Of a stretch of DNA of 6,213 bases, positions 5,024 to 6,213 are shown one piece after another. The DNA lies in assembly GCA_015234495.1 (NCBI GenBank), contig JADGMZ010000071.1:1-6213 (forward strand), read 5' to 3'. Source of the DNA: Brevundimonas sp. (GTDB lineage Bacteria; Pseudomonadota; Alphaproteobacteria; Caulobacterales; Caulobacteraceae). Position numbers and translations under genes: made by a program. Numbering within the stretch: the first letter of the stretch is position 1; every line of letters begins with the position of its first letter. Under the pieces are notes generated by a model. It saw only the letters and a program-made list of their open reading frames with translations, was not told where the DNA came from and ran no database searches.

Positions 5024-6213
5024 ATGACGACCCATTTCCTGAGACCGAGCCTGGCCGCCGTGCTCGCGGTGTCGATCGCCGCGCCGATCGCGCCCGCCCC
5101 GGCTGCAGCCGCGGGCCGCGCGGACCTGGCCCGGGACGGCGTCGTCTCGCCGGACAACTGCCGCGCCGTCGGCATCGAGCTGGCCCCGGCGCGGCCGGAC
5201 CTCCAGCGCAACCGCATGTCCGCCGGCGCGGTCTATCCGGCGCCTCCCCCGCCCCCGCCGCCGCCACCGGCCCCCCCGCCGCCGCCGCCGCCCGTCGCAA
5301 AGGCCGCGGCCCAGGAAATCGTGGTCAGCGGCTCGCGGATTCGCGCCGACGCCAGCTTCGCCCCCACCCCGGCCCATGTTCCGCCGACTGTGGCGCGGGA
5401 TACCGAGCGCTACCCCGACGCCACCCCGAACCCCGTGAAACGCGTGGCCGAGGAGCCGGTGTCGACCTTCTCGATCGACGTCGACACGGCCAGCTATTCC
5501 AACGTCCGCCGCTTCCTCGAGGAGGGGCGACTGCCGCCGCCGGACGCCGTGCGGGTCGAGGAGATGATCAATTATTTCGACTACGGGTACGCACGTCCGC
5601 GCTCGGCCTCGGAGCCGTTCGCCATCACCACCGCCGTGGCCGCGTCGCCCTGGTCGGACGGGCGCCAGATCGTCCATGTGGCGCTGCAGGGCTATGAGCT
5701 GCCGGAAGGCGAGCGCAAGTCGCTGAACCTGACCTTCATGGTCGACGTCTCGGGCTCGATGTATTCGCCCGACAAGCTGGACCTGGCCAAGAAGTCGATG
5801 AACCTGATCATCGACCGGCTGCGGCCGCAGGACCGGGTGGCGGTGACCTATTACGCCTCGGACGTCGGCACCGCCGTGGGCCCGACCCCGGGCGACCAGA
5901 AGCTGAAGCTGCGCTGCGCGGTGGAGGCGCTGAACGCGGGCGGATCGACCGCCGGGGCCCAGGGCATGGTCAACGCCTACGCCCAGGCCGAGGCCGGCTT
6001 CGGGCGCGACAGGGTCAACCGCATCCTGATGTTCACCGACGGCGACTTCAACGTCGGGGTCACCGAGGACCAGCGGTTGGAGGACTATGTCGCCGCCAAG
6101 CGCGAGACGGGCATCTACCTGTCGGTCTACGGCTACGGCCGCGGCAACTACCAGGACGCCCGCATGCAGGCCATCGCCCAGGCCGGCAACGGCACGGCGG
6201 CCTATGTGAACAA
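5024..6213 (+). CDS. Exported YfbK-like von Willebrand factor A domain protein (3' end beyond the window)
   Basis: 396 codons are present with no stop before the window edge; the frame continues. The start has AAGGAG 8 bases upstream. Residues 1-30 form a signal peptide (MTTHFLRPSLAAVLAV..., Ala-rich cleavage near 28-30). There is no lipobox Cys, unlike lipoprotein members of the family. A polyproline run (nine Pro, Ala, seven Pro; 74-90) precedes EIVVSGSRIR (98-107), which resembles a TonB box and plug start. The YfbK N-terminal region follows, with FSIDVDTASYSNVRRFLEEG (149-168), PPPDAVRVEEMINYFDY (171-187) and a beta-rich stretch with SPWSDG (208-213). The vWA domain starts near 235. Its MIDAS motif is intact: DVSGS (241-245), Thr309 in AGGSTAG and TDGD (338-341). 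It probably binds a divalent metal and partner proteins in the periplasm; the partner is unknown. Confidence 0.9.
   Translation, partial: MTTHFLRPSLAAVLAVSIAAPIAPAPAAAAGRADLARDGVVSPDNCRAVGIELAPARPDLQRNRMSAGAVYPAPPPPPPPPPAPPPPPPPVAKAAAQEIVVSGSRIRADASFAPTPAHVPPTVARDTERYPDATPNPVKRVAEEPVSTFSIDVDTASYSNVRRFLEEGRLPPPDAVRVEEMINYFDYGYARPRSASEPFAITTAVAASPWSDGRQIVHVALQGYELPEGERKSLNLTFMVDVSGSMYSPDKLDLAKKSMNLIIDRLRPQDRVAVTYYASDVGTAVGPTPGDQKLKLRCAVEALNAGGSTAGAQGMVNAYAQAEAGFGRDRVNRILMFTDGDFNVGVTEDQRLEDYVAAKRETGIYLSVYGYGRGNYQDARMQAIAQAGNGTAAYVN
5243..5293 (+). repeat. Polyproline-coding CCN repeat in the vWA gene
   Basis: Seventeen codons encode nine Pro, one Ala and seven Pro. The codons are mostly CCG and CCC with single CCT and CCA, so this is a low-complexity C-rich tract whose length could vary in steps of three by slippage. 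At the protein level it is probably a stiff polyproline II spacer between the exported N-terminus and the folded part. Its translation should depend on EF-P. Confidence 0.85.

Noticed and set aside
3708..5024. 438-residue plus-strand frame opposite the Kef gene
   Set aside because: Its composition is His/Asp/Gly/Gln/Arg-rich, typical of an antisense shadow of a GC-rich membrane-protein gene. It lacks a ribosome site and matches no family I recognise.
3649..5217. 522-residue minus-strand frame overlapping the Kef and vWA genes
   Set aside because: It is Arg/Pro/Gly-rich out-of-frame translation of the Kef gene, and it crosses the divergent promoter region into the vWA gene.
4943..5677. 244-residue minus-strand frame opposite the vWA gene
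   Set aside because: It is antisense to a clearly recognised protein with an intact MIDAS motif, and its Gly/Arg-rich repetitive sequence comes from the complement of the polyproline tract.

Overview
The window is very GC-rich DNA with tightly packed protein genes and strong third-position G/C bias. The gene set is a DusA-type dihydrouridine synthase, a DUF4142 lipoprotein, a DUF4126 membrane protein, a KefB/KefC-like antiporter and a YfbK-like von Willebrand A protein. Together with GGAAC-type promoter motifs, this suggests an alphaproteobacterium, most likely Caulobacterales (Brevundimonas or Caulobacter relatives). The taxonomic call is inference. It looks like ordinary chromosome: I saw no transposase, phage gene, CRISPR array, tRNA or rRNA.

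Layout: (1) 1-141, minus strand: the 5' end of a gene leaving the window, possibly a YghA-like short-chain dehydrogenase. (2) 142-229: a divergent intergenic region. (3) 230-856, plus: a DUF4126 membrane protein, whose stop codon overlaps that of (4) 853-1164, minus: a 103-residue conserved-looking protein of unknown function. (5) 1286-2299, minus: tRNA-dihydrouridine synthase A. (6) 2300-2392: a divergent region with a good candidate general-stress (EcfG/SigT) promoter. (7) 2393-2962, plus: a DUF4142 lipoprotein, ending at an intrinsic terminator that runs into (8) 3000-4865, minus: a Kef-type cation/proton antiporter with a C-terminal NAD-binding domain. (9) 4866-5023: a divergent region of 158 bases with a 10-bp-periodic direct repeat. 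(10) 5024 to the window end, plus: an exported YfbK-like vWA protein with a polyproline stretch and a TonB-box-like motif, cut off by the window edge.

The genes do not form one operon; nearly every neighbouring pair is divergent or convergent. A weak common theme is stress and envelope maintenance. GGAAC -35-like elements lie in the correct orientation upstream of the DUF4142 gene, the small unknown gene and, more weakly, the partial gene at the left end. No clearly new multi-gene system is visible. The most unusual single item is the TonB-box-like motif in the vWA protein.
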